Positions 9,317 through 20,680 are shown, numbered from the stretch's first letter. The stretch is DNA of 64,000 nucleotides from Sphingobium sp. 15-1 (GCF_013375535.1 NZ_JABXJG010000001.1:248001-312000); one strand, 5' to 3'. Notes: generated by a model not told the origin, from the letters alone. Translations and numbers: made by a program.

Positions 9317-10225
9317 ATGAGCGGAGCCTCCTCCGCCTCGTCCCTGGTCGCCAGCCGCGCCGCCGCCCTTGCGGCGGAGGTCGACCGCGCATTCGACATG
9401 CTGCTGGCGATTCCCGACGATCCGCGCAGGCGCCTTTATGAAGCGATGCGCCATGCCGCCATGGGTGGCGGCAAGCGGCTGCGTCCGCTGCTGGTGCAGG
9501 CGGCCAGCGATCTGTTCAACATCTCGCGGGATTCCGCGCTGCGGGTCGGCGTCGCGATCGAATGCATCCATGTCTATTCGCTGGTGCATGACGATCTGCC
9601 GGCGATGGACGACGACGACATGCGCCGGGGCAAGCCCACCGTCCACAAGGCGTTCGACGAAGCGACCGCGATCCTGGCGGGCGATTGCCTGCACGATCTG
9701 GCCTTCGAAGTGCTGGCGGACGAGGAAACCCATCCCGACCCCTTCGTCCGCGTCGAACTGGTGAAGGCGCTGTCCGTCGCCAGCGGCACCAGCGGCATGG
9801 CGGGCGGCCAGATGATGGACCTGGAGGCGGAGAAGGCGAGCTTCGACCTGCCCACCGTCACCCGGCTCCAGCAATTGAAGACCGGCGCGCTCATTGCCTT
9901 CTGCGTGGACGCGGCGGCGATCATGGCGCGCATCCCGCCCGAAGCGCGGACCCGCCTGCACGGCTATGCGCGGGACATCGGCCTGGCCTTCCAGATTGCC
10001 GACGACCTGCTCGACGTGGAGGGCGACGCCGATGTCGCCGGCAAGGCGCTGGGCAAGGATGCGGCGGCGGGCAAGGAAACCTTCGTCTCGCTGCTGGGGG
10101 TGGAGCGGGCGCGGGAACAGGGCCGCCTGCTCGTCGAACAGGCCAAGGCGCATCTGCACGGCTTCGGTCCGGAGGCCGACCTGCTGCGCGCCATCGCGGA
10201 TTATATCGTGGAAAGGGATCGCTAG
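9317..10225 (+). CDS. ispA: (2E,6E)-farnesyl diphosphate synthase
   Basis: The 302-residue protein is a class I trans-prenyltransferase that condenses DMAPP and IPP into geranyl and farnesyl diphosphate for quinones, hopanoids and carotenoids. The first aspartate-rich motif (DDLPAMDDDDMRRG) is near residue 93 and the second (DDLLD) near 230. The GGKRLRP segment at about 53-59 binds IPP. The four-residue spacing in the first Asp motif is that of bacterial short-chain synthases. It follows xseB and precedes coaD by 4 bp, suggesting one operon. Geranylgeranyl specificity cannot be excluded. Confidence 0.92.
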   Translation: MSGASSASSLVASRAAALAAEVDRAFDMLLAIPDDPRRRLYEAMRHAAMGGGKRLRPLLVQAASDLFNISRDSALRVGVAIECIHVYSLVHDDLPAMDDDDMRRGKPTVHKAFDEATAILAGDCLHDLAFEVLADEETHPDPFVRVELVKALSVASGTSGMAGGQMMDLEAEKASFDLPTVTRLQQLKTGALIAFCVDAAAIMARIPPEARTRLHGYARDIGLAFQIADDLLDVEGDADVAGKALGKDAAAGKETFVSLLGVERAREQGRLLVEQAKAHLHGFGPEADLLRAIADYIVERDR

Positions 10226-10229
10226 GGGC

Positions 10230-10739
10230 ATGAGCAAGCAGAGGGTGGGGGTTTATCCCGGCACATTCGACCCGATCACTCTGGGTCATATGGACATCAT
10301 CCGGCGCGGCGCGAAGCTGGTCGACAAGCTGGTGATCGGCGTCACGACCAACATCTCCAAATCGCCCATGTTCTCCGACGAGGAGCGGCTGGACATGGTG
10401 CGCCGCGAATGCGCCGGGATCGACACGGAAATCGTCGTCACCGGCTTCAACTCGCTGCTGATGGACTTTGCCGAATCGCAGGGGGCCAGCGTCATCATCA
10501 GGGGTTTGCGGGCCGTCGCGGACTTCGAATATGAATATCAGATGGCGGGGATGAACCAGCAGATCAACGGCCGGGTCGAGACGGTTTTCCTGATGGCGGA
10601 CGTTTCGCTCCAGCCGATCGCCTCGCGTCTGGTCAAGGAAATCGCGCTTTACGGCGGGCCGATCCATAAATTCGTCAGCCCGGCGGTGCGCGACGATGTG
10701 GTGGAACGGGTGGCGAAGCTCGGCCTTAAGGGCCAGTAA
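10230..10739 (+). CDS. coaD: Phosphopantetheine adenylyltransferase
   Basis: The 169-residue enzyme catalyses the penultimate step of coenzyme A synthesis, joining 4'-phosphopantetheine and ATP to give dephospho-CoA. The nucleotidyltransferase motif (GTFDPITLGH) is at the N-terminus and the IIRGLRAVADFEYE segment, typical of CoaD, is at about residues 88-101. The length matches the family (about 160-170). It starts 4 bp after the ispA stop, so it is translationally close-coupled, and is followed within about 100 bp by a cyclophilin gene. Confidence 0.95.
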   Translation: MSKQRVGVYPGTFDPITLGHMDIIRRGAKLVDKLVIGVTTNISKSPMFSDEERLDMVRRECAGIDTEIVVTGFNSLLMDFAESQGASVIIRGLRAVADFEYEYQMAGMNQQINGRVETVFLMADVSLQPIASRLVKEIALYGGPIHKFVSPAVRDDVVERVAKLGLKGQ

Positions 10740-10833
10740 AGCTTCGACTCAGCCTTCGTTCAGTTGCCAATCGCCAAGAGCACGCTATCAGGGGCACATT
10801 CGTCCCTGGGCAAATATGAGGAAAGCTTCGTTC

Positions 10834-11601
10834 ATGCGGTTCACGTCGGCGCTTAAGACCGTGGCGATCGGTTTCGCTCTCTATGCATCGAGCGGCGCGG
10901 CTCTGGCTCAGGGCGGGCGCAATGCGGAAGAAGCGAAAAAGGAAGAGGCTGCCGTCCGCGCGGAGCAGACCGCGAAGCAGCTCGGTCTCGATCCCGCCTC
11001 CAAGCTGCCGCCCGCGACGGTGCCGGCCGACCCCCAGAATATCTGGGATCTCGACCTGTCGAGCGGCGGTCGCGTGCGCATCCAGTTGCGCCCCGACATC
11101 GCGCCCACCCATGTCGAGCGGATCAAGGAACTGACGCGGCAGGGCTTCTATAACGGCCTCAAATTCCACCGCGTCATCCCCGGCTTCATGGCGCAGGGCG
11201 GCGATCCCAAGGGCGACGGCACTGGCGGATCGACGCTTCCCGACCTGAAGGCGGAGTTCAACCCGATGCCGCATCTGCGCGGCACCGTCTCCATGGCCCG
11301 CGCCCAGAGCGATGACAGTGCGAACAGCCAGTTCTTCATCGTCTTCCTGCCGCGCATGCAGCTCGACAAGAAATATACCGTCTTCGGCCGGGTGATCGAC
11401 GGCATGCAATATGTCGACGCGATCCACCAGGGCGAACCGCCCGCCGATCCGACGCTTATCCTGCAGGCATCGATCGAAAGTGACGGCAAGCCGCCGGTAA
11501 CGGTGACTCAATTGCTGCCCCCTGTGGCGCCTCCGCCCGCCATCATTGCTCCTAAGCAGGCTAAACCAGTGAAGAAGCCGGTTGCGACCAAGAAGAAGTA
11601 A
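10834..11601 (+). CDS. Exported cyclophilin-type peptidyl-prolyl isomerase
   Basis: The predicted 255-residue protein begins with a signal peptide (MRFTSALK, a hydrophobic stretch, then cleavage near ALAQ). The cyclophilin domain follows: FHRVIPGFMAQGGD, the GTVSMAR segment and SQFFIVF carry the catalytic Arg, Phe and Gln positions. A Pro/Lys-rich tail ends the protein. It should speed proline isomerisation of envelope proteins. An in-frame ATG at 10816 would add six residues; the chosen start has AGGA about 11 bases upstream. A second, different cyclophilin lies at 29109. Confidence 0.85.
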   Translation: MRFTSALKTVAIGFALYASSGAALAQGGRNAEEAKKEEAAVRAEQTAKQLGLDPASKLPPATVPADPQNIWDLDLSSGGRVRIQLRPDIAPTHVERIKELTRQGFYNGLKFHRVIPGFMAQGGDPKGDGTGGSTLPDLKAEFNPMPHLRGTVSMARAQSDDSANSQFFIVFLPRMQLDKKYTVFGRVIDGMQYVDAIHQGEPPADPTLILQASIESDGKPPVTVTQLLPPVAPPPAIIAPKQAKPVKKPVATKKK

Positions 11602-11625
11602 CAAGGCGGCGTCTCATCATTCACC

Positions 11626-11716
11626 CGTCATGCTGAACTTGTTTCAGCATCCATCGTGCCTCACCACTCTCCGCTCGATCCGGCGAAATGGATGCTGAAA
11701 CAAGTTCAGCATGACG
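11626..11716. repeat. Hairpin repeat B1 (family B, perfect arms)
   Basis: Perfect 29 bp inverted arms (CGTCATGCTGAACTTGTTTC... and its complement ending ...GTTCAGCATGACG) flank a 33 bp loop. It lies between the cyclophilin gene and queA, both on the plus strand. Confidence 0.9.
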
Positions 11717-11739
11717 ATTTGTACTGAGGACGGCGCCCC

Positions 11740-12768
11740 ATGCGCGTAGACCTGTTCGATTTCGACCTCCCGCCCGAAAGCATCGCGCTGCGGCCCGCGT
11801 CCCCCCGCGATTCGGCTCGGCTGCTGCTGGTGTCCGGCGACGTGCCGTTCGAGGACCGGATCGTCCGCGACCTGCCCGGCCTGCTGCGCTCTGGCGACGT
11901 GCTGGTGTTCAACGACACCAGGGTCATCCCCGCCCAGCTCGAAGGCCTGCGCGGCGAGGCGAGGATCGGCGCGACCCTCCACAAGCGCCTCGGCCTGCGC
12001 CAATGGCAGGCCTTTCTCCGCAACGCCAAGCGGGTGCGCGACGGCGACCGGATCGATTTCGGCGCGGGCGTCACCGCCATCGCCGGGCCGCGCGACGAGG
12101 ATGGCGGCGTCACGCTGAGCTTCGAAGGCGAGGAGCCGGTGGAAGTCCTGCTGGAGCGCGCCGGGCGGATGCCGCTGCCCCCCTATATCGCCAACAAGCG
12201 CCCCACGGACGAGCGCGACCGCAGCGACTATCAGACCATGTTTGCGCGGGAGGACGGTGCGGTGGCCGCGCCCACGGCGGCGCTGCATTTCACGCCTGAG
12301 CTGACGGCGGCGCTGGCGGCGGCGGGCGTGGGGACAGAGACGCTGACGCTGCACGTCGGCGCGGGGACTTTCCTGCCCGTCAAGGCGGAGGACACCGACG
12401 ATCACCGCATGCACGCCGAATGGGGACGGATCGACCAGGCGACGGCGGACCGGTTGAATGCCGTGCGGCAAGCGGGCGGGCGGCTGATCGCGGTGGGCAC
12501 CACCAGCCTGCGGTTGCTGGAAAGCGCGGCGGGAGAGGATGGGATTATCCGTCCCTTTGCCGACGAAACGCGGATTTTCATCACGCCGGGCTATCGTTTC
12601 CGGGCGGTGGATGGGCTGATGACCAATTTCCATCTGCCCAAATCGACCCTGTTCATGCTGGTCAGCGCGCTGATGGGGCGTGAGCGGATGCAGGCTGTCT
12701 ATGCCGACGCGATTGCGCGGGGGTATCGCTTCTACAGCTATGGGGATAGTTCGCTGCTGCTGCCTTGA
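11740..12768 (+). CDS. queA: S-adenosylmethionine:tRNA ribosyltransferase-isomerase
   Basis: The 342-residue protein is QueA, which transfers and rearranges the ribosyl part of SAM onto preQ1 in tRNA to give epoxyqueuosine. The start ([13 protein letters not shown]), the [11 protein letters not shown] motif near residue 55, the LPPYI segment and the [16 protein letters not shown]-terminus are all QueA signatures. The length matches (about 340-350). GAGGA lies 9 bases before the ATG, immediately after repeat B1. It is convergent with the LysR gene at 12970. Confidence 0.96.
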   Translation: MRVDLFDFDLPPESIALRPASPRDSARLLLVSGDVPFEDRIVRDLPGLLRSGDVLVFNDTRVIPAQLEGLRGEARIGATLHKRLGLRQWQAFLRNAKRVRDGDRIDFGAGVTAIAGPRDEDGGVTLSFEGEEPVEVLLERAGRMPLPPYIANKRPTDERDRSDYQTMFAREDGAVAAPTAALHFTPELTAALAAAGVGTETLTLHVGAGTFLPVKAEDTDDHRMHAEWGRIDQATADRLNAVRQAGGRLIAVGTTSLRLLESAAGEDGIIRPFADETRIFITPGYRFRAVDGLMTNFHLPKSTLFMLVSALMGRERMQAVYADAIARGYRFYSYGDSSLLLP

Positions 12769-12820
12769 GTGGCTGATTTGGGTGGTTAGCGAACGGTCTG
12801 CTTGCGTCGTTTCCTAGAAT

Positions 12821-12935
12821 GCACCGTGCTCCTGCGAAGGCGGGAGCCCAGTTGAGACGGTGCGATGATTTACAGAGGGCAGGATTGAGCTCTCACGAGC
12901 CGCTTGTCTCGATCGAGTGCCCTCGCGGGAGCACG
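12821..12935. repeat. Hairpin repeat A5 (family A, type I insert in right arm)
   Basis: The left arm GCACCGTGCTCCTGCG... pairs with a right arm interrupted by a roughly 27 bp insert (12890-12919) that is the reverse complement of the A1 insert. The loop matches that of A2. It lies between convergent queA and the LysR gene. Confidence 0.82.
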
Positions 12936-12969
12936 TATCGCTTAACATCCGCAGTGGCCAAACTTCCCC

Positions 12970-13830
12970 CTACACCCCCAACGCCGCCTCCAACGCCTTC
13001 AGCACCGGCACCCCGCGCAACCCCGCCGCCCGCGCGCCGTAAAGAAACCCCACGCGCCGCCGCTCGCCAAAATCCTTGAGCGCCACCCGCGCCATGCCGG
13101 GCCAGCGATAGCTGTCCGGCATGACCGTGATGCCCAGTCCCGCCGCGACCATCTGCATCACCCGCTCGTCATTGGTCGATCGGAAGGCGAAATGGGGCCG
13201 CACGCCGCGGTCGACGAAATAGCGGCTGGTGGCCGACAGAGCCTCGCAATGCCGACGGACGATCATGGTTTCGGCGCCAAGCTCCTCCGCCGTGACCATC
13301 TCCCGCCCGGCCAGCCGGTGCCTGTCCGACAGGGCGATGCCATAGCCTTCCTCTATGATCGGCTGCGTGGTGAAGCGGTCCGTGCCCGGCCGGATCAGCG
13401 TGAGCGCCACGTCGATCCGCTCCGCATCCAGCCGTCCCAGCAATTCGCGTTCGCTGCCGGGGATGAACTCGATCCGGCCCTGTTCGGCAGGGGCGCAGCT
13501 TGCCACCGCGCAGGCCATAGCTTCTCCCGCTATGCTGAGCAGTACGCCGACGCGCAGCACGGGCGCCTGCTCGGCCTTCTCCCCCGCCAGTTCGGCCAGG
13601 TTGAACTCGCGCTCGATCCGCCGGGCATGCGTCAGCAACCGCGCCCCGGCCTCGGTCAGTTCTACGCGCTGGTTGCTGCGCAGGAAAAGCGGCGCGCCCA
13701 CGGCCTGTTCCAGCTTGGCGATGCCGACCGACAGCGTCGGTTGCGACACCAGGCAATGGGCGGCGGCGCGGGAAAAATTGCCATGGTCCACGACCGCGAG
13801 GAAATAGCGCAGGAGATAGCGTTCGATCAT
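12970..13830 (-). CDS. LysR-type transcriptional regulator, probably of the leucine-degradation genes
   Basis: The 286-residue protein has an N-terminal winged helix-turn-helix (FSRAAAHCLVSQPTLSVGIA, about residues 18-37) followed by a LysR effector-binding fold. It is divergent from ivd at 13917, with only 86 bp between starts, the usual place for a LysR activator of the neighbouring operon. A dyad ATAG-N7-CTAT at 13829-13843 overlaps its own start codon and fits the T-N11-A LysR box, suggesting autoregulation. The effector is unknown; a branched-chain acyl-CoA or related acid is a guess from context. Confidence 0.85.
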   Translation of the reverse strand: MIERYLLRYFLAVVDHGNFSRAAAHCLVSQPTLSVGIAKLEQAVGAPLFLRSNQRVELTEAGARLLTHARRIEREFNLAELAGEKAEQAPVLRVGVLLSIAGEAMACAVASCAPAEQGRIEFIPGSERELLGRLDAERIDVALTLIRPGTDRFTTQPIIEEGYGIALSDRHRLAGREMVTAEELGAETMIVRRHCEALSATSRYFVDRGVRPHFAFRSTNDERVMQMVAAGLGITVMPDSYRWPGMARVALKDFGERRRVGFLYGARAAGLRGVPVLKALEAALGV

Positions 13831-13843
13831 AGATAGAAACTAT
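13829..13843. promoter_or_regulatory. Candidate LysR box (ATAG-N7-CTAT)
   Basis: This perfect four-base dyad with a T-N11-A core overlaps the start codon of the LysR gene and lies about 75 bp upstream of ivd. The position suits binding by the divergent regulator. Confidence 0.5.
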
Positions 13844-13916
13844 ACACTTTCCCGCGCCGTTTCAATTTTTCTTGCACGGCGTTGGGCGATAGGATGCGCA
13901 GCAAGGAGAGCCTGCC

Positions 13917-15062
13917 ATGACCGATTTCGATTTTGCCCTTGGCGAAAATGCGGAGATGATCCGCGAGACGACCGCGCGCTTTGCCAGCGACCGCATCGCC
14001 CCGCTCGCGGCGGAGATCGACGCCAAGGACTGGTTCCCGCGTGAGCTGTGGCCTGAAATGGGCGCGCTCGGCCTGCATGGCGTCACCGTCGATGAGGCGG
14101 ATGGCGGCCTTGGCCTCGGTTATCTGGAGCATGTGGTCGCGCAGGAAGAGGTGGCGCGGGCTTCCGCCTCCATAGGCCTCAGCTATGGCGCGCACTCCAA
14201 TCTATGCGTCAACCAGATCCGCCGCTGGGCCACGCCGGAGCAGAAGGCGCGCTATCTGCCCAAGCTGATCTCCGGCGAGCATGTCGGATCGCTCGCCATG
14301 TCGGAAGCGGGGGCAGGGTCGGACGTCGTCTCGATGAAGCTGCGCGCCGAGAAGCGCGGCGACCGCTATGTCCTCAACGGCACCAAATTCTGGATCACCA
14401 ACGCCCCTCAAGCCGACACGCTGGTCGTCTACGCCAAGACCGGCGAAGGGTCGCGTGGCATCACCGCCTTCCTGATCGAGAAGGATTTCAAGGGCTTCTC
14501 CATCGGGCAGAAGATCGACAAGGTCGGCATGCGCGGATCGCCCACCGCCGAACTGGTCTTCGACGATTGCGAAGTGCCGGAGGAAAACATCATGGGCCCG
14601 CTCAACGGCGGCGTCGGCGTGCTGATGTCGGGCCTCGACTATGAGCGCGCCGTGTTGTCCGGCATCCAGCTCGGCATCATGCAGGCCTGTCTCGACGTGG
14701 TGCTGCCCTATGTGCGGGAGCGCAAGCAGTTCGGCCAGCCCATCGGCGCCTTCCAGCTCATGCAGGCCAAGGTCGCGGACATGTATGTCGCGCTCAATTC
14801 GGCGCGGGCCTATGTCTATGCCGTGGCGCAGGCCTGCGACCGGGGCAGGACGACCCGCTTCGACGCGGCAGGCGCGATCCTGCTGGCGAGTGAAAATGCG
14901 ATGAAGGTCTCGTTGGAGGCGGTCCAGGCGCTGGGCGGCGCGGGCTATACGAAGGACTGGCCGGTCGAGCGCTACATGCGCGACGCCAAGCTGCTCGACA
15001 TCGGGGCTGGGACCAATGAAATCCGCCGCATGCTGATCGGCCGCGAACTGATCGGCGTGTGA
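13917..15062 (+). CDS. ivd: Isovaleryl-CoA dehydrogenase
   Basis: The 381-residue flavoprotein belongs to the acyl-CoA dehydrogenase family. In leucine breakdown it oxidises isovaleryl-CoA to 3-methylcrotonyl-CoA and passes electrons to electron-transfer flavoprotein. The catalytic Glu in the GLDYERAVLSG segment (residue 243) is at the position used by isovaleryl-CoA dehydrogenases rather than the C-terminal Glu of medium-chain enzymes. The MSEAGAGSDV and WITNA flavin-binding segments are present. GGAG precedes the ATG. It heads the carboxylase/hydratase/lyase block running to 20545, although repeat A6 and a minus-strand gene lie between. Confidence 0.92.
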   Translation: MTDFDFALGENAEMIRETTARFASDRIAPLAAEIDAKDWFPRELWPEMGALGLHGVTVDEADGGLGLGYLEHVVAQEEVARASASIGLSYGAHSNLCVNQIRRWATPEQKARYLPKLISGEHVGSLAMSEAGAGSDVVSMKLRAEKRGDRYVLNGTKFWITNAPQADTLVVYAKTGEGSRGITAFLIEKDFKGFSIGQKIDKVGMRGSPTAELVFDDCEVPEENIMGPLNGGVGVLMSGLDYERAVLSGIQLGIMQACLDVVLPYVRERKQFGQPIGAFQLMQAKVADMYVALNSARAYVYAVAQACDRGRTTRFDAAGAILLASENAMKVSLEAVQALGGAGYTKDWPVERYMRDAKLLDIGAGTNEIRRMLIGRELIGV

Positions 15063-15091
15063 ATGTGATCCTATCATCGCCCAAGCCCGTT

Positions 15092-15160
15092 ACGTGTTCC
15101 TGCGAAGGCAGGAACCCAGTTCAGACGACGGGACTAGGCTCTTGCCTTCGCAGGAACATG
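15092..15160. repeat. Hairpin repeat A6 (family A)
   Basis: Imperfect arms (ACGTGTTCCTGCGAAGGCAG and CTTGCCTTCGCAGGAACAT) surround a short loop. It lies between convergent ivd and the DUF486 gene. Confidence 0.8.
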
Positions 15161-15168
15161 CCGCGCTC

Positions 15169-15507
15169 TCATGTCCGCCCCACGAACAGAAAACCCACCG
15201 CCGCCATGATGCAGAGGAAAGCGGCGAGATGGCGCCAGTGCAGCGGCTCGCCCAGCACCGTCACCATGAATCCGCCGAAGATCAGCAGCGCGATGGCTTC
15301 CTGCGCGATCTTGAGCTGGCCAGCGCTCCAGCCGCTGACGAAGCCGATGCGGTTGGCGGGCACGGCGAAGCAATATTCGACGAAGGCGATGCCCCAACTG
15401 ATCAGAATGACGGCGAAAAGGGGTTTATTCATCCCGCCCTTCAGGTGCCAATACCAGGCGGTGGTCATGAACAGGTTGGATATGGTGAGGAGCAGGATGG
15501 TCGGCAT
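15169..15507 (-). CDS. DUF486 family membrane protein (small DMT-type)
   Basis: This encodes a 112-residue protein with four hydrophobic helices that together fill most of the sequence, as in the small drug/metabolite transporter superfamily. The WGIAFVEYCFAVPANRIG segment near the middle is the DUF486 signature. Family function is not established. It is on the opposite strand to the leucine genes that flank it and is divergent from mccB by only 45 bp, so it probably shares its promoter region with mccB without belonging to the pathway. Confidence 0.85.
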   Translation of the reverse strand: MPTILLLTISNLFMTTAWYWHLKGGMNKPLFAVILISWGIAFVEYCFAVPANRIGFVSGWSAGQLKIAQEAIALLIFGGFMVTVLGEPLHWRHLAAFLCIMAAVGFLFVGRT

Positions 15508-15552
15508 GGATAGCCTGGGATATGCAACCGCAGGGCAGGGGAGCGCAAGAGC

Positions 15553-17154
15553 ATGAGTGCGCCTATTTTCGACACGAAGCTCTCGGCGGAGAGTGATGCC
15601 TTCCGCGCCAACGCCGCGCATAACCGGGCGCTGCGCGACGAATTGCACGCGAAGGTCGCGCAGGCGGCGCTCGGCGGCAGCGAGGCGGCGCGGGCCAAGC
15701 ATGTGGCGCGGGGCAAGCTGCTTCCCCGCGACCGGGTGGAGCGGCTGCTCGATCCGGGCAGCCCGTTTCTGGAGGTGGGCCAGCTCACCGCCAACGACAT
15801 GTATCATGGCGAGGTGCCCGGCGCGGGCATGATCGCGGGCATCGGCCGCGTGTCGGGGCGGCAGGTGATGATCGTCTGCAACGACGCCACGGTGAAGGGC
15901 GGCACCTATTATCCGCTGACTGTGAAGAAGCATCTCCGCGCCCAGGAGATCGCGATGGAGAACCGGCTCCCTTGCGTCTATCTGGTCGACAGCGGCGGCG
16001 CGAACCTGCCCAACCAGGCGGAGGTTTTTCCGGATCGCGAGCATTTCGGCCGCATCTTCTACAATCAGGCGCAAATGTCGGCGCGGGGCATCCCGCAGAT
16101 CGCCTGCGTCATGGGAAGCTGCACCGCGGGCGGCGCCTATGTGCCCGCCATGTCGGACGAGACGGTGATCGTGCGCAACCAGGGCACGATCTTCCTCGCC
16201 GGCCCGCCGCTGGTGCAGGCCGCGACGGGCGAGGTCATTTCCGCCGAAGACCTGGGCGGCGCGGAAGTGCATGGTCGCCGCTCCGGCGTGGTCGATCATG
16301 TCGCGGAAAATGACGAGCATGCGCTGACCATCGTGCGGGACATCGTCTCGACGCTGCAACCGGCGGCGGAGATCGACCTCAACCTGCGCGAGCCCAAGGC
16401 GCCGAAATATGACCCGGCGGAACTGTACGGCATCATCCCCCAGGATGTCCGCGCCCCCTATGACGTGCGCGAAGTGATCGCCCGCATCGTCGACGGCAGC
16501 GAATTTCACGAGTTCAAATCGCTCTACGGCACCACGCTCGTCTGCGGTTTCGCCCATATCTGGGGCATGCCGGTCGCGATCCTCGCGAACAACGGCGTGT
16601 TGTTCAGCGCGAGCGCGCAGAAGGGCGCGCATTTCATCGAATTGGCCTGTCAGCGTCGCATTCCGCTGCTGTTCCTCCAGAATATCTCCGGCTTCATGGT
16701 CGGCGGCAAATATGAGGCGGAGGGGATCGCCAAACATGGCGCCAAGCTGGTGACGGCGGTGGCGACGGCCAGCGTGCCCAAGATCACCGTGCTGATCGGC
16801 GGCAGCTTCGGCGCGGGCAATTACGGCATGTGCGGGCGGGCTTATGGGCCGCGTTTCCTCTTCACCTGGCCCAACAGCCGCATCTCCGTGATGGGCGGCG
16901 AGCAGGCGGCGAGCGTGCTGGCGACCGTCCACCGCGACGCCGCGAAATGGACGCCCGACGAGGCGGAAGCCTTCAAGGCCCCGATCCGCCAGAAATATGA
17001 GGATGAGGGCAACCCCTATCACGCCACCGCGCGTCTGTGGGACGACGGCGTGATCGACCCCGCCCAGACCCGCGACGTGCTGGGCATCGCCTTCGCCGCC
17101 ACGCTCAACGCCCCGGTCGAGGAGGCGCCCCGCTTCGGGGTGTTCCGCATGTGA
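15553..17154 (+). CDS. mccB: Methylcrotonyl-CoA carboxylase, carboxyltransferase (beta) subunit
   Basis: The 533-residue protein is the biotin-dependent carboxyltransferase half of 3-methylcrotonyl-CoA carboxylase. It carries N- and C-terminal crotonase-like carboxyltransferase domains. The DSGGANLP motif (near residue 140), the [16 protein letters not shown] oxyanion segment and the [15 protein letters not shown] segment separate it from propionyl-CoA carboxylase beta subunits. Its length is typical for MccB/LiuB (about 535). The biotin-carrying partner follows at 17362 and isovaleryl-CoA dehydrogenase precedes it, which fixes the substrate. Confidence 0.94.
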   Translation: MSAPIFDTKLSAESDAFRANAAHNRALRDELHAKVAQAALGGSEAARAKHVARGKLLPRDRVERLLDPGSPFLEVGQLTANDMYHGEVPGAGMIAGIGRVSGRQVMIVCNDATVKGGTYYPLTVKKHLRAQEIAMENRLPCVYLVDSGGANLPNQAEVFPDREHFGRIFYNQAQMSARGIPQIACVMGSCTAGGAYVPAMSDETVIVRNQGTIFLAGPPLVQAATGEVISAEDLGGAEVHGRRSGVVDHVAENDEHALTIVRDIVSTLQPAAEIDLNLREPKAPKYDPAELYGIIPQDVRAPYDVREVIARIVDGSEFHEFKSLYGTTLVCGFAHIWGMPVAILANNGVLFSASAQKGAHFIELACQRRIPLLFLQNISGFMVGGKYEAEGIAKHGAKLVTAVATASVPKITVLIGGSFGAGNYGMCGRAYGPRFLFTWPNSRISVMGGEQAASVLATVHRDAAKWTPDEAEAFKAPIRQKYEDEGNPYHATARLWDDGVIDPAQTRDVLGIAFAATLNAPVEEAPRFGVFRM

Positions 17155-17186
17155 GGGGAGGGACAATGGCACACCCCGTCCCCACC

Positions 17187-17346
17187 CGTCACGCTGAACC
17201 TGTTTGGCTTGCGCCGACCTACGGTTCAGCATCCATCGGGCCTAAGGCGCGGAGTCATGAGCGTCAGGCGCTCATTAGCCGCAGCGCGTCCAATCTACAT
17301 CGGGGCCCAGAGGAGAAATGGATGCTGAAACAAGTTCAGCATGACG
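17187..17346. repeat. Hairpin repeat B2 (family B, with inserts in arm and loop)
   Basis: This has the same outer arms as B1, but the left arm is split by a roughly 19 bp insert (GGCTTGCGCCGACCTACGG at about 17206-17224). The enlarged loop contains its own perfect 7 bp hairpin (ATGAGCG...CGCTCAT). It ends directly before the mccA ribosome-binding site. Confidence 0.82.
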
Positions 17347-17361
17347 CGTTGGGAGGGCACA

Positions 17362-19259
<1,898 letters not shown>

Positions 19260-19260
<1 letters not shown>

Positions 19261-19712
19261 TGGCGGGCCGCTATTATGACGAATGGCAGATTGGCGACCG
19301 GATAACCCATGACATCCGTCGCACGGTGACGGAAACCGACAATCTCCTCTTCTCGACCATGACCCACAATCCCCAGCCGCTGCATCTGGACGCCGAAGCC
19401 GCGAAAGCATCGGAGTTCGGCCAGATTCTCGTCAACGGCACCTTCACCTTCGCGCTGATGGTGGGGCTGTCGGTGGGCGACACGACCCTGGGCACGCTGG
19501 TCGCCAATCTGGGCTATGACAAGCTCGTCATGCCCAAGCCCGTCTTCATCGGTGACACGATGCGGGCGGACAGCGAAGTGACGGACCTCAAGGAAAGCCG
19601 CTCGCGCCCCGAAGGAGGGATCGTGACATTCACGCATCGGCTCTATAACCAGCGGGACGAAATCGTCTGCCAATGCCTGCGCATGGCACTGCTGAAGAAG
19701 AGGCCCGCATGA
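19260..19712 (+). CDS. MaoC-family dehydratase, candidate 3-methylglutaconyl-CoA hydratase
   Basis: The 150-residue protein is a single hot-dog MaoC domain. The catalytic pair of the R-hydratase type is recognisable in the D-x(4)-H-like segment (MTHNPQPLHLD, about residues 36-46) and in the following G-ILVNGTFTFALMVGL helix. The start overlaps the mccA stop (TGATG) and its own stop overlaps the next start (ATGA), so the three are translationally coupled. Context implies hydration of 3-methylglutaconyl-CoA to HMG-CoA, the step usually done by the crotonase-type LiuC, which is absent here. A mycobacterial leucine operon (Rv2498c-Rv2502c) has the same MaoC partner. Confidence 0.8.
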
Positions 19713-20545
19713 AGCTCCGTTCGCTGCTTTTCGTTCCCGCCGACCGTCCCGAACGCTTCGCCAAGGCGGCAGCCAGCGGCGCCGACGCCATCATCCTGGA
19801 TCTGGAGGATTCGGTCGCGCCGGAGCGCAAGGCCTATGGGCGGGAAGCGATTGCGGAATGGCTGGCCTCGCCCCGCGACTGCGTGGCCTTTGTTCGGGTG
19901 AACCCGCTGGACGGCGATCACACCCGCGCCGACCTGGCCGCCGTGCTGCCCGCTTCGCCGGACGGGATCATGCTGCCCAAGGCGGAAGGCGCGGCCAGCA
20001 TCCAGGCGCTGATCGCCTTGGCCGACGGCGCCAATGTGCCACCGATCCTGCCCATCGCGACCGAAACGCCCACCGCCATCTTCGAGCTGGGCACGTTCCG
20101 GCAGGTGCGCGACAGGCTGGCGGGCCTGACCTGGGGGGCGGAGGATCTGCCCGCCTCGGTCGGCGCCTCGACCTCCCGCGAGGAGGATGGCCGCTACACC
20201 GCGCCGTTCGAAATGGCGCGCAGCCTGACGCTGTTCGCCGCCCATGCCGTGGGCGTCCCGGCGATTGACACGGTCTTCCCCCGGATCGAGGCGATGGACG
20301 ATCTCAAGGCTTATATCGGGCGAGCGCGGCGCGACGGCTTCACCGGCATGATGGCGATCCATCCGGTCCAGGTCGCCGCTATCAACGAAGGCTTTACCCC
20401 GACCGAAGCGGAAATCGCCCGGGCGAGGGCGGTGATCGACGCCTTCGCCGCCAATCCCGGCGCCGGGGTGTTGAAACTGGATGGCAAGATGATCGACCGG
20501 CCCCATCTCATCCAGGCGCAACGGGTATTGGCCGCGGCCGAATGA
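19709..20545 (+). CDS. CitE-like (HpcH/HpaI family) lyase, candidate HMG-CoA lyase
   Basis: The 278-residue protein has the CitE/HpcH TIM-barrel signatures: LLFVPADRPERF at the start, LDLEDSV near residue 34 (acidic metal ligands) and WGAEDLPASVGA near 148. In this family a Mg-bound acyl-CoA is cleaved or formed between C-alpha and C-beta. Coupled to MaoC, MccA, MccB and Ivd, it most likely splits 3-hydroxy-3-methylglutaryl-CoA to acetyl-CoA and acetoacetate, as proposed for the mycobacterial CitE-like protein Rv2498c. A malyl-CoA, citramalyl-CoA or related substrate remains possible. A strong terminator follows at once, closing the operon. Confidence 0.8.
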   Translation: MKLRSLLFVPADRPERFAKAAASGADAIILDLEDSVAPERKAYGREAIAEWLASPRDCVAFVRVNPLDGDHTRADLAAVLPASPDGIMLPKAEGAASIQALIALADGANVPPILPIATETPTAIFELGTFRQVRDRLAGLTWGAEDLPASVGASTSREEDGRYTAPFEMARSLTLFAAHAVGVPAIDTVFPRIEAMDDLKAYIGRARRDGFTGMMAIHPVQVAAINEGFTPTEAEIARARAVIDAFAANPGAGVLKLDGKMIDRPHLIQAQRVLAAAE

Positions 20546-20573
20546 AAAGGCCCGGCCTGGGGCCGGACCTTTT
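20545..20573 (+). terminator. Rho-independent terminator of the leucine operon
   Basis: AAAAGG-c-CCGGCC pairs with GGCCGG-a-CCTTTT across a short TGG loop and ends in a T tract. It begins at the last base of the CitE-like stop codon. The A-rich left side means it may also work in reverse for the gene at 20681. Confidence 0.85.
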
Positions 20574-20680
20574 CATTCATTCTGCCGTTCATCGGCCGGT
20601 CCGCCGATGTCCGGATGGTCCGGAGCGCGCCTCCCTTTCGATGGCGCGCTCCCGGTCAGGGCTGTCCCGACCCTAAGGGA

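Noticed and set aside
17341..17361. In-frame ATG upstream of mccA as the start
   Set aside because: It lies within the right arm of repeat B2 and has no ribosome-binding site, while the GTG at 17362 is placed correctly after GGGAGG and matches the family N-terminus.
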